NCBI GenBank assembly: GCA_903866275.1
Contig: CAIPMU010000011.1
Location: 186,001 to 250,000, forward strand
Reading direction: 5' to 3'
DNA from: Vampirovibrio chlorellavorus
GTDB taxonomy: Bacteria > Cyanobacteriota > Vampirovibrionia > Vampirovibrionales > Vampirovibrionaceae
DNA: 64,000 nucleotides
Shown here: positions 17,282 to 25,081 of the stretch, piece by piece
Position numbering within the stretch: position 1 is the first letter of the stretch
How the letters are laid out: every line of letters begins with the position of its first letter
Made by a program: the position numbers and the translations under genes
Notes under the pieces: model-generated
Databases searched by the model: none
What the model saw: the letters and a program-made list of their open reading frames with translations, nothing else
Told to the model about the DNA's origin: nothing

Positions 17282-17643
17282 GCCACCACCTTCCAGACGC
17301 AGCAAAGGCCCGCCATAATCAGGGCAATACCAACCCAACGCTGGGGCTGAATTTCTTCCGCAAACAACAACCGACTGGCCAGAGCCACGGTCACATAACT
17401 GGCGCCCATCAGGGGCAGGGCAATGCCCAGAGGCAAAACGGCCAATACCCAGAACCACGCCGCCATGTGCAGGATATAGCAAACAATCCCCAGCCCGGTA
17501 AACACATGCGGATGCCAGGCGAGCCGGTCGGTTTGCGCTCCGCCCCCCGCTGATTCTGAGGCTTTAAAGGCAATCTGCTCCAGCGTTTCCAACGCAATAC
17601 ACAGGCCCAACATTAAAACCGCCATTGGTACTACCCCGGACAT
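17278..17643 (-). CDS. SMR/EamA-type four-helix transporter subunit A
   Basis: 121 residues, four membrane helices, partner of the next gene. Motifs: IALETLEQIAFKASE in helix 1 (a Glu in the position where SMR proteins carry their coupling carboxylate), LPLGIALPLMGASYVTVALASRLLFAEEI in helices 3-4 region (quoted in part: ALPLMGASYVTVALASRLLF), and QRWVGIALIMAGL in helix 4. The start at 17643 has GGAGG ten bases upstream and overlaps the arginase-like gene by 13 bases. The pair is best read as one heterodimeric exporter or flippase. Confidence 0.8.
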   Translation of the reverse strand: MSGVVPMAVLMLGLCIALETLEQIAFKASESAGGGAQTDRLAWHPHVFTGLGIVCYILHMAAWFWVLAVLPLGIALPLMGASYVTVALASRLLFAEEIQPQRWVGIALIMAGLCCVWKVVA

Positions 17644-18632
17644 AATGCGGCGCCCTCCATCACGGTCTCCACGCCAGATGTAGTGACCCCAAAGGCCTCT
17701 AAAATCGCGAGATTGGTCTGCGCGTTGCGATCATTGGCCATCGCTGCTGCGGGTGTTTTTTGACCCCATCGACCGGCATCCAGCTGTTTGGCCAACCCTT
17801 TTAACGGCTTTGGGGCACTTTCGCCACACACATCAGCACCCACGATGCCACAGGCCGCCCGCAACCGCCGAATGCCATGCAACAGGCCCGACAGACTCAG
17901 GCAACCCTGCTCCCAGTCAGTGGTGGCCGCCTCGGGCTGAAGGCAATCTTTATCCACACTGAGGTAAATAGATTGCCCCGCCAAGCGGTTGGCCAGTTCA
18001 TCAAAAAAGCAGGATTCTCCCACGGCAGCCACGGTTTGATACTGCAACACGGTGCCCATTGGGTACCGCCTGGCCGAGGCCACGCCCTGCACCTTGGAGG
18101 TCCATTTGAAAGGCACCAACGATTGCGCCCGCTGGTAAGGGTGCAGGGTCACCCGCCCACTGCAAAGCGATTGCCAGGGGGCAGCCCAGAACTGATGCCC
18201 CCGCAAATCCTGACTGTCCTGAGCCACCAGAATAATTGATTTTACCCACGGCAAACCCAGCACACCGGAGACCCAGTTCCCACAATGAAACGTCGGCTGC
18301 TCACAGAACCAGTCCGGATGATTATCGATCAGAACCAGCGTGATGCCCTCCGCAGGCAATCGACGCTCATCCAGCGACTCCAGTAGCGCCAGCGTGTGAT
18401 GATGAAAATCGCCCGATCCCAAAAAAGTGAGCCAGGGCTCTGGATGCAAGGCCCGCAAATCGGTTACTGTACGCCGCAATGTTTTCAAGCCAGCGGGCTC
18501 CGCCCAGAGGCGCAACTGATCCAGCTTCGCGGTGAGATCCGCCACCACGTCCATGTGCTGCGCCACGGCGCCCTGCGCGGGAATGCTCTGATCCACGTTG
18601 AGGTTCAGGGTTTTAAACACAGACGGCCTCAT
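17631..18632 (-). CDS. Arginase/ureohydrolase-fold metalloprotein of unknown substrate
   Basis: 333 residues. The binuclear-metal ligand pattern of the arginase superfamily is visible: GSGDFHHH (72-79, H near 77), DNHPD (103-107, in place of DAHxD), SVDKD (225-229), and E271 in the GADVCGE stretch. This supports a Mn2+ (or Zn2+) hydrolase acting on a guanidino, amide or acetylated amine compound. The typical arginase/agmatinase substrate signatures (for example the SxDxDxxDP tail) are only partly kept, so it is not a standard arginase. It overlaps its neighbours on both sides (4 and 13 bases), so it belongs with the acyltransferase and transporter genes. Confidence 0.7.
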   Translation of the reverse strand: MRPSVFKTLNLNVDQSIPAQGAVAQHMDVVADLTAKLDQLRLWAEPAGLKTLRRTVTDLRALHPEPWLTFLGSGDFHHHTLALLESLDERRLPAEGITLVLIDNHPDWFCEQPTFHCGNWVSGVLGLPWVKSIILVAQDSQDLRGHQFWAAPWQSLCSGRVTLHPYQRAQSLVPFKWTSKVQGVASARRYPMGTVLQYQTVAAVGESCFFDELANRLAGQSIYLSVDKDCLQPEAATTDWEQGCLSLSGLLHGIRRLRAACGIVGADVCGESAPKPLKGLAKQLDAGRWGQKTPAAAMANDRNAQTNLAILEAFGVTTSGVETVMEGAALCPG

Positions 18633-19885
18633 GCGGACACCGTCGTCGATTCTTCAGTGAACGCGGAATCGTGAGGGTCCGGCAAACCACCCTCGGGGAC
18701 AAAGGGGCGGAATGGCGATTCAATGGGATTCGCCTCCCAGAATTGACCCAGACGCGCCACCGGCAGTTCAATTTCAGGCTCATAGCCCAGATGCGGGGCC
18801 AACCATTGCAACACCCGTTGCGCCAGGGGGTTCCGATGCTTGAATACAATCACCGCCGGAATAAACTCCGCCGCCAGTTTGGCTTTCAGGCCTTCGGCGG
18901 CAGGGCCAGCATGATAGAGGGGAATTTGATGGCGGATGCAGTACTGAATATTTTCCAGCCAGGAGAAAAAATACAAATTGTACTCCCGCCCAATAATGGG
19001 ATCCATCCCGAAGTACTTATCCACCAACTGGCTCACCGTGCGAATCAGCAGATTGAAACCAATCAGTTGTTCATCCAGAAAATACAGGGTATATTCAGCG
19101 CCCGGAACCGTCTGGCAAATGGTTTCAAAGTAGGCGGGACGCTGCACGCCAAAAATGGTGTCGCTGCGTTCCACGGTTTTTTGATAAAGCGCATAAATCT
19201 GATCCTGCCAAGGCTGAGGCTCCGTGGTTCGCACCACTTGCAAGCGATCGGTTTTTTTCAATTTACGGCGTAAATTTTTCCGCATCCCACGGGACAAACG
19301 CTCCAGATAATGGTCCAGTGACGCATACCGAATGGGCAGCACCCCACAAGGATTACTGGCCATCGTGGCATAGCCTTTCAAGGCACTCATGGGAATCATC
19401 GCCCCGCTCTGCTGGTTGAAATCCACAAAGGCGATTAAATCGGATTTTAAACTGCGCTGCAAATTGTATAACGTCGAGAGGGCCAATTGCCAGGCCGCTT
19501 GCAGTCGGGCCTTGGGCACCGTGGCGTCGAAGCCAATTTGTCCCCATTCACCTTCCACAAAACCCACCCCCAGCACGCGGGGATAAAACACCTGAGGCAA
19601 CAAATCCGCCAAGCGGTTCAGCCAATCTGAACCAGGCCCCTGATACCCACTATGTACCGCATACCGGGTTTCAAACAAAGGCAACATCAGGATAGGCCGA
19701 TCCGCATCCCACACCACCAGACTGTGAAACGAGAACCGATCCATGCCAGCCGATTGAATGTGCTGAATCATTTCCAGACTATCCGGAAATCCGGGGAACA
19801 GCCGCTGCCATTCCAACGCTGTCAGCACGTCCAGCCGGCAAGCGACTTCAACGCGCAAGGTATTCAGTTTTCGATCAACCATCAC
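18629..19885 (-). CDS. FemAB/GNAT-like acyltransferase (BioF2-like, COG3146-type)
   Basis: 418 residues resembling the group of double-GNAT acyltransferases related to FemAB/FemX and 'peptidogalycan biosynthesis' proteins, which move an amino-acyl or acetyl group to an amine. The conserved core runs from about 200 to 360, with the basic SRGMRKNLRRKLKK segment, an RSDTIFG segment, and a C-terminal GPAAEGLKAKLA region. No membrane segment is visible, so it acts in the cytoplasm. Start is GTG at 19885 or ATG at 19882, with AAGGA upstream. It overlaps the arginase-like gene by 4 bases. Donor and acceptor are unknown. Confidence 0.72.
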   Translation of the reverse strand: MMVDRKLNTLRVEVACRLDVLTALEWQRLFPGFPDSLEMIQHIQSAGMDRFSFHSLVVWDADRPILMLPLFETRYAVHSGYQGPGSDWLNRLADLLPQVFYPRVLGVGFVEGEWGQIGFDATVPKARLQAAWQLALSTLYNLQRSLKSDLIAFVDFNQQSGAMIPMSALKGYATMASNPCGVLPIRYASLDHYLERLSRGMRKNLRRKLKKTDRLQVVRTTEPQPWQDQIYALYQKTVERSDTIFGVQRPAYFETICQTVPGAEYTLYFLDEQLIGFNLLIRTVSQLVDKYFGMDPIIGREYNLYFFSWLENIQYCIRHQIPLYHAGPAAEGLKAKLAAEFIPAVIVFKHRNPLAQRVLQWLAPHLGYEPEIELPVARLGQFWEANPIESPFRPFVPEGGLPDPHDSAFTEESTTVSA

Positions 19886-19934
19886 GCTGGATTCCTTCCG
19901 GGAGATTCAAGGGAGAACAAGGCGCTTAATAAAA

Positions 19935-20663
19935 CTAGGAGCCAGAACCCGCCGACTGTTTTGCAGATGGGGAAATTACCGATGGATGGGTTTTGGGGAA
20001 CAGACGCAACTGTTTTTCCAGTACATTCCGAATCGTATCAAAATTGTCAAAAGGAATGTAAGAAATATGATTTTCTTCACAATGCCGGATCAGTTTACTC
20101 TTGGCAAAGAGGGTATCGGCCGCGGAGGCCCAGCAACGGTCACTAAACCCATCGCCAATCACCACCCGGTGAATATCCTGTTCGGGAAAAACCGGCGATT
20201 GTTGCAACACGTTGCACTTGCACAAGCCCGACTGGCAGCTGACATCGGTAGGGGCATGGGGAAATGCCAGTGAGAACGCACCTTCTGCATCCTCTTGCAA
20301 CGTATTGGCCCAAACTCTGGCAATCTGAATCCCTTCCCGTGCCAGCAGGAAGTGAATCACGCGATCCAGCCCTTCGCTGACCAGCACCAGCGGAATCGAC
20401 TGACGGTTACACCAGTCCACAAAACCCGCAAAGGTCGGGTCAATCACCACATCCTTCAACAGCGCTTCCACGGCAGACCAACCGCCACGCAGCAAGGGAA
20501 TTTGACGCGACATGCATTCCCGTGAACCAATTTCACCGTTTTCCCAACGCTGCTCAACGGCTTGCCATTCGGGATCCGCCAGATGGGTCAACAGAAAATC
20601 CACGGTATCCCTTGTGGTCACTGTGCCATCAAAGTCACAGTAAATGGCAAATCTTCTATTCAT
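19935..20663 (-). CDS. HAD-IB phosphatase, MtnX-like
   Basis: 242-residue haloacid-dehalogenase phosphatase. Motif I is CDFDGTVT (D10 nucleophile, D12), motif II is LVLVSEG near 102-108, and motif IV is GDGFSD near 170-175. The DTVDFLL cap start and overall plan match the MtnX-like HAD-IB group (2-hydroxy-3-keto-5-methylthiopentenyl-1-phosphate phosphatase and relatives, also phosphoserine-phosphatase-like enzymes). No other methionine-salvage gene is nearby, so a different small phosphorylated substrate made in this operon is more likely. It follows the aminotransferase gene by 12 bases; its Ser-rich C-terminal tail is not conserved in the family. Confidence 0.82.
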   Translation of the reverse strand: MNRRFAIYCDFDGTVTTRDTVDFLLTHLADPEWQAVEQRWENGEIGSRECMSRQIPLLRGGWSAVEALLKDVVIDPTFAGFVDWCNRQSIPLVLVSEGLDRVIHFLLAREGIQIARVWANTLQEDAEGAFSLAFPHAPTDVSCQSGLCKCNVLQQSPVFPEQDIHRVVIGDGFSDRCWASAADTLFAKSKLIRHCEENHISYIPFDNFDTIRNVLEKQLRLFPKTHPSVISPSAKQSAGSGS

Positions 20664-20675
20664 CAGCGTTTGGCC

Positions 20676-22091
20676 CTATACCGACTGCTTGCATTCGACC
20701 AGCAGCATATCCAGCAGCTCGTAGGCCAAATCCATCTCGGCATAGGTAATTTCCAGCGAAGGCGCCAGCGTGACCACGTTTTTGTAGTAACCACCAATAT
20801 CCAGCACCAGACCCATTTCCTGACCGTTCACCTTTAGCTTGCCAGCCAGCCCGCGCTGGAACAGGGCATCCGCCAGGGCGCGGCTGGGCGTATAGCCATC
20901 CGCTTCACAGATCTCCATCCGTAAGGCCAGACCCAAGCCTTCCACATGGCCAATTTCGGAATGCTTGGCCTGCAAATCCTGCAACAGCTTGAGGAAATAG
21001 GCCCCTTTTTCGGGAACGGTGCGGGCATAGTCGCCCTCTTCAAAAATACGCATCACTTCCAGACCTGTAGCCGTACCCAGGCTGTTGGACGAGAAGGTCG
21101 AATGGGTGGAACCCGGACCAAATTTATCGGGACTAATCAGGGCCTCTTTCGCCCAGAGTCCGGATAACGGGTTGAGCCCGTTAGTCAGGGCCTTACCAAA
21201 AACAATGATGTCCGGCTTAATCCCGAAATGCTCCATCGCCCAGAGTTTACCGGTGCGGAAGAAGCCCATCTGGATTTCATCGTCCACCAGCAGAATGCCG
21301 TGGGCCTTGCAAATTTCTTCCAGGCGCTGGAAATAGCCTTGCGGGGGAATGACATAACCACCCGTCCCTTGCACGGCCTCCAGGAAAAAGGCACCAAATT
21401 CAGCGTTGCCGCTCTTGGCGTTCCAGGCACCGGTGTATTCGTGCTCAAACTTGCGTTCCAACTGGTCGGCACAGTACATATTGCAGGAATCCGGCTGCTT
21501 GCCATACGGGCAACGGAAGCAATAGGGGAAGGGAATAAATTCGGCCCGGTCGGCAAACTCCCCGAAGGATTCCCGATACCGGTAAGAGGACGTAATTGCC
21601 GTTGCTCCCAGCGTGCGCCCATGATAACCGCCTTCAAAGGCGTACATGTGCTGACGCTTGGTATGCTTACGCACCAGTTTCAGGGCATCTTCAACGGCTT
21701 GTGAACCACCCACATTGAAATGCACCCGGCCTTTCTCACCAAAACCGCGCTCCACGCTGTCCACAATGCTGGACGCAAGTTCTACCTTTTCGCGGTGCAG
21801 ATATTGGCAAGCCAACTGCGGCAAGGTGTCGATCTGTTTTTTTAAGGCGTTATTGACCCGCTGGTTGGCATACCCCAAATTGACCGCAGAGTACCACATC
21901 TGCAAGTCCAGAAAGGGTTTTTGATCCATGTCATATAAATAACTGCCTTCGCAGCCCGCAAAAAATTTGGGCTCCTTGGCATAGTGAACCGTGTCACCAT
22001 GCGAGCACACCCGATCTTCCAGCGCCAGTAAGTCTTCCTCATTTAATGCCTCCTGACTCAAAGCAGGCATGGATTCAAGAGAATTTTTCAT
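20676..22091 (-). CDS. Class III PLP-dependent aminotransferase
   Basis: 471 residues, fold type I, of the ornithine/GABA/omega-amino-acid aminotransferase group. The PLP lysine is K300 in VFGKALTNG, the ring-binding aspartate sits in VDDEIQMG (269-276), and EGGYHGRT (153-160) is the usual loop. A Cys-rich insertion (C191, C194, C203, C207 in CFRCPYG...CNMYC) is seen in some relatives and may bind a metal or be structural. It is the first gene of the seven-gene operon, with the operator-bearing promoter about 155 bases upstream. Likely role: transfer of a terminal amino group onto a keto or aldehyde intermediate; the substrate cannot be told. Confidence 0.88.
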   Translation of the reverse strand: MKNSLESMPALSQEALNEEDLLALEDRVCSHGDTVHYAKEPKFFAGCEGSYLYDMDQKPFLDLQMWYSAVNLGYANQRVNNALKKQIDTLPQLACQYLHREKVELASSIVDSVERGFGEKGRVHFNVGGSQAVEDALKLVRKHTKRQHMYAFEGGYHGRTLGATAITSSYRYRESFGEFADRAEFIPFPYCFRCPYGKQPDSCNMYCADQLERKFEHEYTGAWNAKSGNAEFGAFFLEAVQGTGGYVIPPQGYFQRLEEICKAHGILLVDDEIQMGFFRTGKLWAMEHFGIKPDIIVFGKALTNGLNPLSGLWAKEALISPDKFGPGSTHSTFSSNSLGTATGLEVMRIFEEGDYARTVPEKGAYFLKLLQDLQAKHSEIGHVEGLGLALRMEICEADGYTPSRALADALFQRGLAGKLKVNGQEMGLVLDIGGYYKNVVTLAPSLEITYAEMDLAYELLDMLLVECKQSV

Positions 22092-22251
22092 AAGCTTGGG
22101 GACCCTTTAATTGCGGTACAAATCAAGAAACCGTTTTACGTTGAGGAATTTCCGCGCAGCATACTCACCCATCCGGAGCCATATCCTTAGAAACAAGAAA
22201 CAACTCGATCAAAGCCTGATACTGTGCATTCCGAGAGATAGTTTAACAGAA

Positions 22252-22297
22252 AGAATAACACCATAAGTAACTGTTTTCAAAACAGTAAACCGTTTAC
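22252..22297 (-). promoter_or_regulatory. Promoter and double dyad operator of the aminotransferase operon
   Basis: On the minus strand TTGAAA (22275-22280) and TATTCT (22252-22257) are separated by exactly 17 bases, predicting a start near 22245 and a 5' leader of about 154 bases. The -35 is the centre of the palindrome ACTGTTTT-C-AAAACAGT (22270-22286), and a second palindrome GTAAAC-C-GTTTAC (22285-22297) overlaps it upstream. This strongly suggests a regulated promoter. The rest of the 494-base gap (22092-22585) holds no gene I can support and no clear terminator for the gene ending at 22586. Confidence 0.65.
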
Positions 22298-22585
22298 GAT
22301 AGAGTCCATTTATCATTTGAAACAGAGTCCTGATTCCAGAAGTCAGTATCAGCATCCAACCAGGTTGGCCATCTGGACAGCAACCTGTTAGCCGAGTCTT
22401 GAGAAGCCAAAATCAGACTGAAACAATTCACTGTATTCTATGAAAACTTTGAACAACTCATAATGACAATGCTGTCAGTTAAACATGGGCCGGTTATAGT
22501 GTCTTCCACCACCCCTTCATTATCCAGACCAGGTTTGCGGCCACCGTTTGCAGATTGCCCGAAGCGCAACGAATACCCTCATTAA

Positions 22586-23140
22586 TTAGTCAACTTTCCG
22601 GCCTGTAACAAGCTGTTTCATATCCTTCCAGAAACCAATTAATAACCATTTCATAAATCGGAATGGGGCGTAAAGCACACGTAAAATTAACGGTTCTTTC
22701 AGCCGGGCCTCTTTCGCCTCCTGAGCCTTGAGTTCTGCCGATGTCCGCTCAACGGAAGATACGCTGACCGGCTCAAACGGTTCGCCGGGCTTAACCCGAC
22801 CGGCCAGAATAGCCTGGGTGTGTGTATCGAGCTTAGGCATTTGCCCGGTTTTAGCCCGTTCGGCCTCCACCGCGCGCCGAAAATTTTCCAGATGTTTTTC
22901 AGTGGAAACTTTATTGCAACAACCTTCCATGGTCCCGGTTTTCAACTTGTTCACACAACACCCTGCATGCGGGCTAACATCCATGCCAAACCGAACCGAG
23001 TCAGCGTGAGAGTGGGGCAAGCTACCCTGCCAGGGGCAATCGAGTATCCCAGACGGTTCCTTGAAAGAGGACGAAGAGCCTGTAACAGCCTCACGCTGTG
23101 ACATCAATGCCTCTTGTGAAGCCGGAAGCTGCATTTTCAT
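22586..23140 (-). CDS. Hypothetical protein with double-Cys motifs and amphipathic C-terminus
   Basis: 184 residues, no signal peptide. It has two adjacent-cysteine pairs (GCCVNK and GCCNKV, about residues 60-75), a charged helical middle, and a C-terminal hydrophobic/basic segment (LRVLYAPFRFMKWLLIGFWKDM) that could lie on or in a membrane. Its ATG overlaps the stop of the preceding gene (ATGA), so the two unknown proteins are made together. No family is recognised. Confidence 0.6.
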   Translation of the reverse strand: MKMQLPASQEALMSQREAVTGSSSSFKEPSGILDCPWQGSLPHSHADSVRFGMDVSPHAGCCVNKLKTGTMEGCCNKVSTEKHLENFRRAVEAERAKTGQMPKLDTHTQAILAGRVKPGEPFEPVSVSSVERTSAELKAQEAKEARLKEPLILRVLYAPFRFMKWLLIGFWKDMKQLVTGRKVD

Positions 23141-23961
23141 CGGGATGATGCCTCCCGCTTCCTGGAATCGGTATTATGGCTCAACTTATTTTTAAGCCAC
23201 AACCCAAAACTACCGCCAATATCCGCCAATTCACCCAGACAGATAAAACTACCGGGCGAACAGCCCCGAGCACAGGTCGAAAATGTAGCAGTGGCAAACG
23301 CGGAGGCACTTTTTTCAGCCTGTTGCTTCAACGCTTTGCCAATGATGCCGGTCTGAGCCACCATTTTGTAAAAAGGGGGATAAATTATAAATGCACCAGC
23401 ACTGGCCAGCGTGGTCAGACCCAGTTGAGTCGCAATCGGGGGGAAGTTCCACGCTTGTTTCAACGGTTTTTCCACCTTGTTGTTGATCTCACTCACACCC
23501 TGCACCACCCCCATCACCAAAGGGGCCATCACCGCAGTCTGAAGGATCGCACCGCTCTTGAATCCAGCTGCAAGCGGGTTGACCACGGCCAGAGTCTCCA
23601 ACGCAGCCAGCCAGGGGGGTAATTTCCAATCGAAGGCCTGATTCACCTGATGAACCGCACTAATGCCCATCAAGACCCGTGCCCAGACCTTCCAGTCCAC
23701 AGGCAGAATCGTCTTGAAGCCGTCTCCCGGTAGGCGCACCGGCAGCGGGAGCTTTCTCGAAGCCCCCGCCACGATCAGTAATCCTGCTGCCGTGAGCAGC
23801 TTTTTCGCCTTTCGGTTTGATTCAGAATTTTGGCCAACAGGAACCGATAGCCCTGAAACAGGGCCCATCAAACAGGGCGGAGAGACTTGCAAGGCATTCA
23901 CCCGCGGTTGACACAACCCGTCTACACGAGAGGGTGATGCCGTATTAAACATCGTAACCAT
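23137..23961 (-). CDS. Hypothetical membrane protein, 274 residues
   Basis: Several hydrophobic segments are visible (about 54-66, 120-155 and 195-215), with a Cys-containing region near the C-terminus (CARGCSPGSFICL). The N-terminal 45 residues are polar and low in charge, without a clear signal peptide. It is the first of a two-gene unit with the double-Cys protein that overlaps its stop. No family is recognised; a membrane-associated pair is a fair description. Confidence 0.6.
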   Translation of the reverse strand: MVTMFNTASPSRVDGLCQPRVNALQVSPPCLMGPVSGLSVPVGQNSESNRKAKKLLTAAGLLIVAGASRKLPLPVRLPGDGFKTILPVDWKVWARVLMGISAVHQVNQAFDWKLPPWLAALETLAVVNPLAAGFKSGAILQTAVMAPLVMGVVQGVSEINNKVEKPLKQAWNFPPIATQLGLTTLASAGAFIIYPPFYKMVAQTGIIGKALKQQAEKSASAFATATFSTCARGCSPGSFICLGELADIGGSFGLWLKNKLSHNTDSRKREASSR

Positions 23962-24042
23962 CTTGGTTCCATGGCATTGATTGATCCACCCTAGCCTACG
24001 GCAAACAAAAACCCAACAAAAGGAACCACAAAACGTGTTTCC

Positions 24043-24867
24043 CTAAACCTGAAACACCCAATCCACCGTGTGAATTTGATCATCAATGCGGGTTTGCACC
24101 CACATTTTGTATAATCCCGGCCGATCGATCCGGGCATGAAACATCAGGGGAGACTGATAGAACCCATTCACTGCCGCAGAAGTGGGATGGGTATGTACGA
24201 ATGCCTGACCATCCTGACTGATCATCACCCCGTGGGCCCCTGCCCCCAAATAGGGCTGTATCTGACTGACCGGTCGGCCATTCTGAGTAACAGCCACCTG
24301 AAACATGCTCATGGGATTCTGCCGAGTCGGCAAACCGGTCACCTGGAAGGTATAAGCCCCAACCTGCTTTGGCCAGTAGGCATCCGGGATCAATGGCTTC
24401 ATAGGCTGAACCGGGACGTTTGAGGTTGCAGTGCCCAGCTGAAAGGCCTGACTCAGGGTTTGCTCGCCGTGCTCCGGCGTTTTGAACTGTAGAAACAACT
24501 TGTGCTGACCCGGCGAATTAAACTGTACCGGCACCCGCAACAGGCCGGGCTGCAAAACATCCGGATGCACGTGCTGGAACTCACTCAAGTCCTGATTGAC
24601 GATGAACACGTGCGCGGGTTTTTCATGCAGAATTTGCAGCTGACCTGGCGGCACTCCCCGCCAGTCCGTCAGGCGAATATCCAGCCAGCCCGGCACCCCC
24701 AATGCCAATGGCACCCCTGGAGCAGGCGCTAGCCGAAGCTGATAGGCCTGTCCCGGCTGCAAACCCACCACGGGTGCGTACAGTGACAAGGCCCCTTGCG
24801 GTTTCTGATAGGACTGATTGGGGGTGTACGGCACCACGGAACGAAACTGAGGCAAAGGGGCAAACAT
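24043..24867 (-). CDS. Hypothetical His-containing protein beside the metal-efflux genes
   Basis: 274 residues, predicted mostly beta-strand with two similar halves. The motifs FQHVHPDV and HGVMISQDGQAFVHTHP are typical of a group of proteins seen beside CzcA/CusA efflux or copper genes, where paired histidines may bind metal. No signal peptide is visible at the start used here, which is unusual for that group; a further upstream start was not found. It is 214 bases downstream of the adaptor gene on the same strand. Confidence 0.6.
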   Translation of the reverse strand: MFAPLPQFRSVVPYTPNQSYQKPQGALSLYAPVVGLQPGQAYQLRLAPAPGVPLALGVPGWLDIRLTDWRGVPPGQLQILHEKPAHVFIVNQDLSEFQHVHPDVLQPGLLRVPVQFNSPGQHKLFLQFKTPEHGEQTLSQAFQLGTATSNVPVQPMKPLIPDAYWPKQVGAYTFQVTGLPTRQNPMSMFQVAVTQNGRPVSQIQPYLGAGAHGVMISQDGQAFVHTHPTSAAVNGFYQSPLMFHARIDRPGLYKMWVQTRIDDQIHTVDWVFQV

Positions 24868-25081
24868 GGACAGCTACTTCTTCATCAAAAGTCAGAATGA
24901 ACTTCGTCATGTAACCTCAAAATCCCGGCCGCTTCAAGCACGGGCTTGAACACAAGCAAGCCAGCCCCCTCGTTCTATCGTCGCGCTTTACAGGGGGGGC
25001 TGTCAGAGCGCCACCAAGAGGCTCCAAACTCAACCTCAGCGCCGAATTTATTGCCGCTCTTGAGGCAACACAGACACACGT

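Noticed and set aside
17282-17482. N-terminal extension of transporter subunit B
   Set aside because: Read out of frame through subunit A; the ATGA overlap at 17278-17281 gives the correct start and the normal four-helix length.
20676-22091. Assignment of the class III aminotransferase to a precise enzyme (GABA, ornithine or lysine)
   Set aside because: The conserved motifs are common to the whole class and no substrate-specific residue can be read with confidence.
24965-25012. AGCCCCCT...AGGGGGGCT inverted repeat as a terminator of the efflux operon
   Set aside because: Loop is long and no T-run follows on the minus strand; too weak to list.
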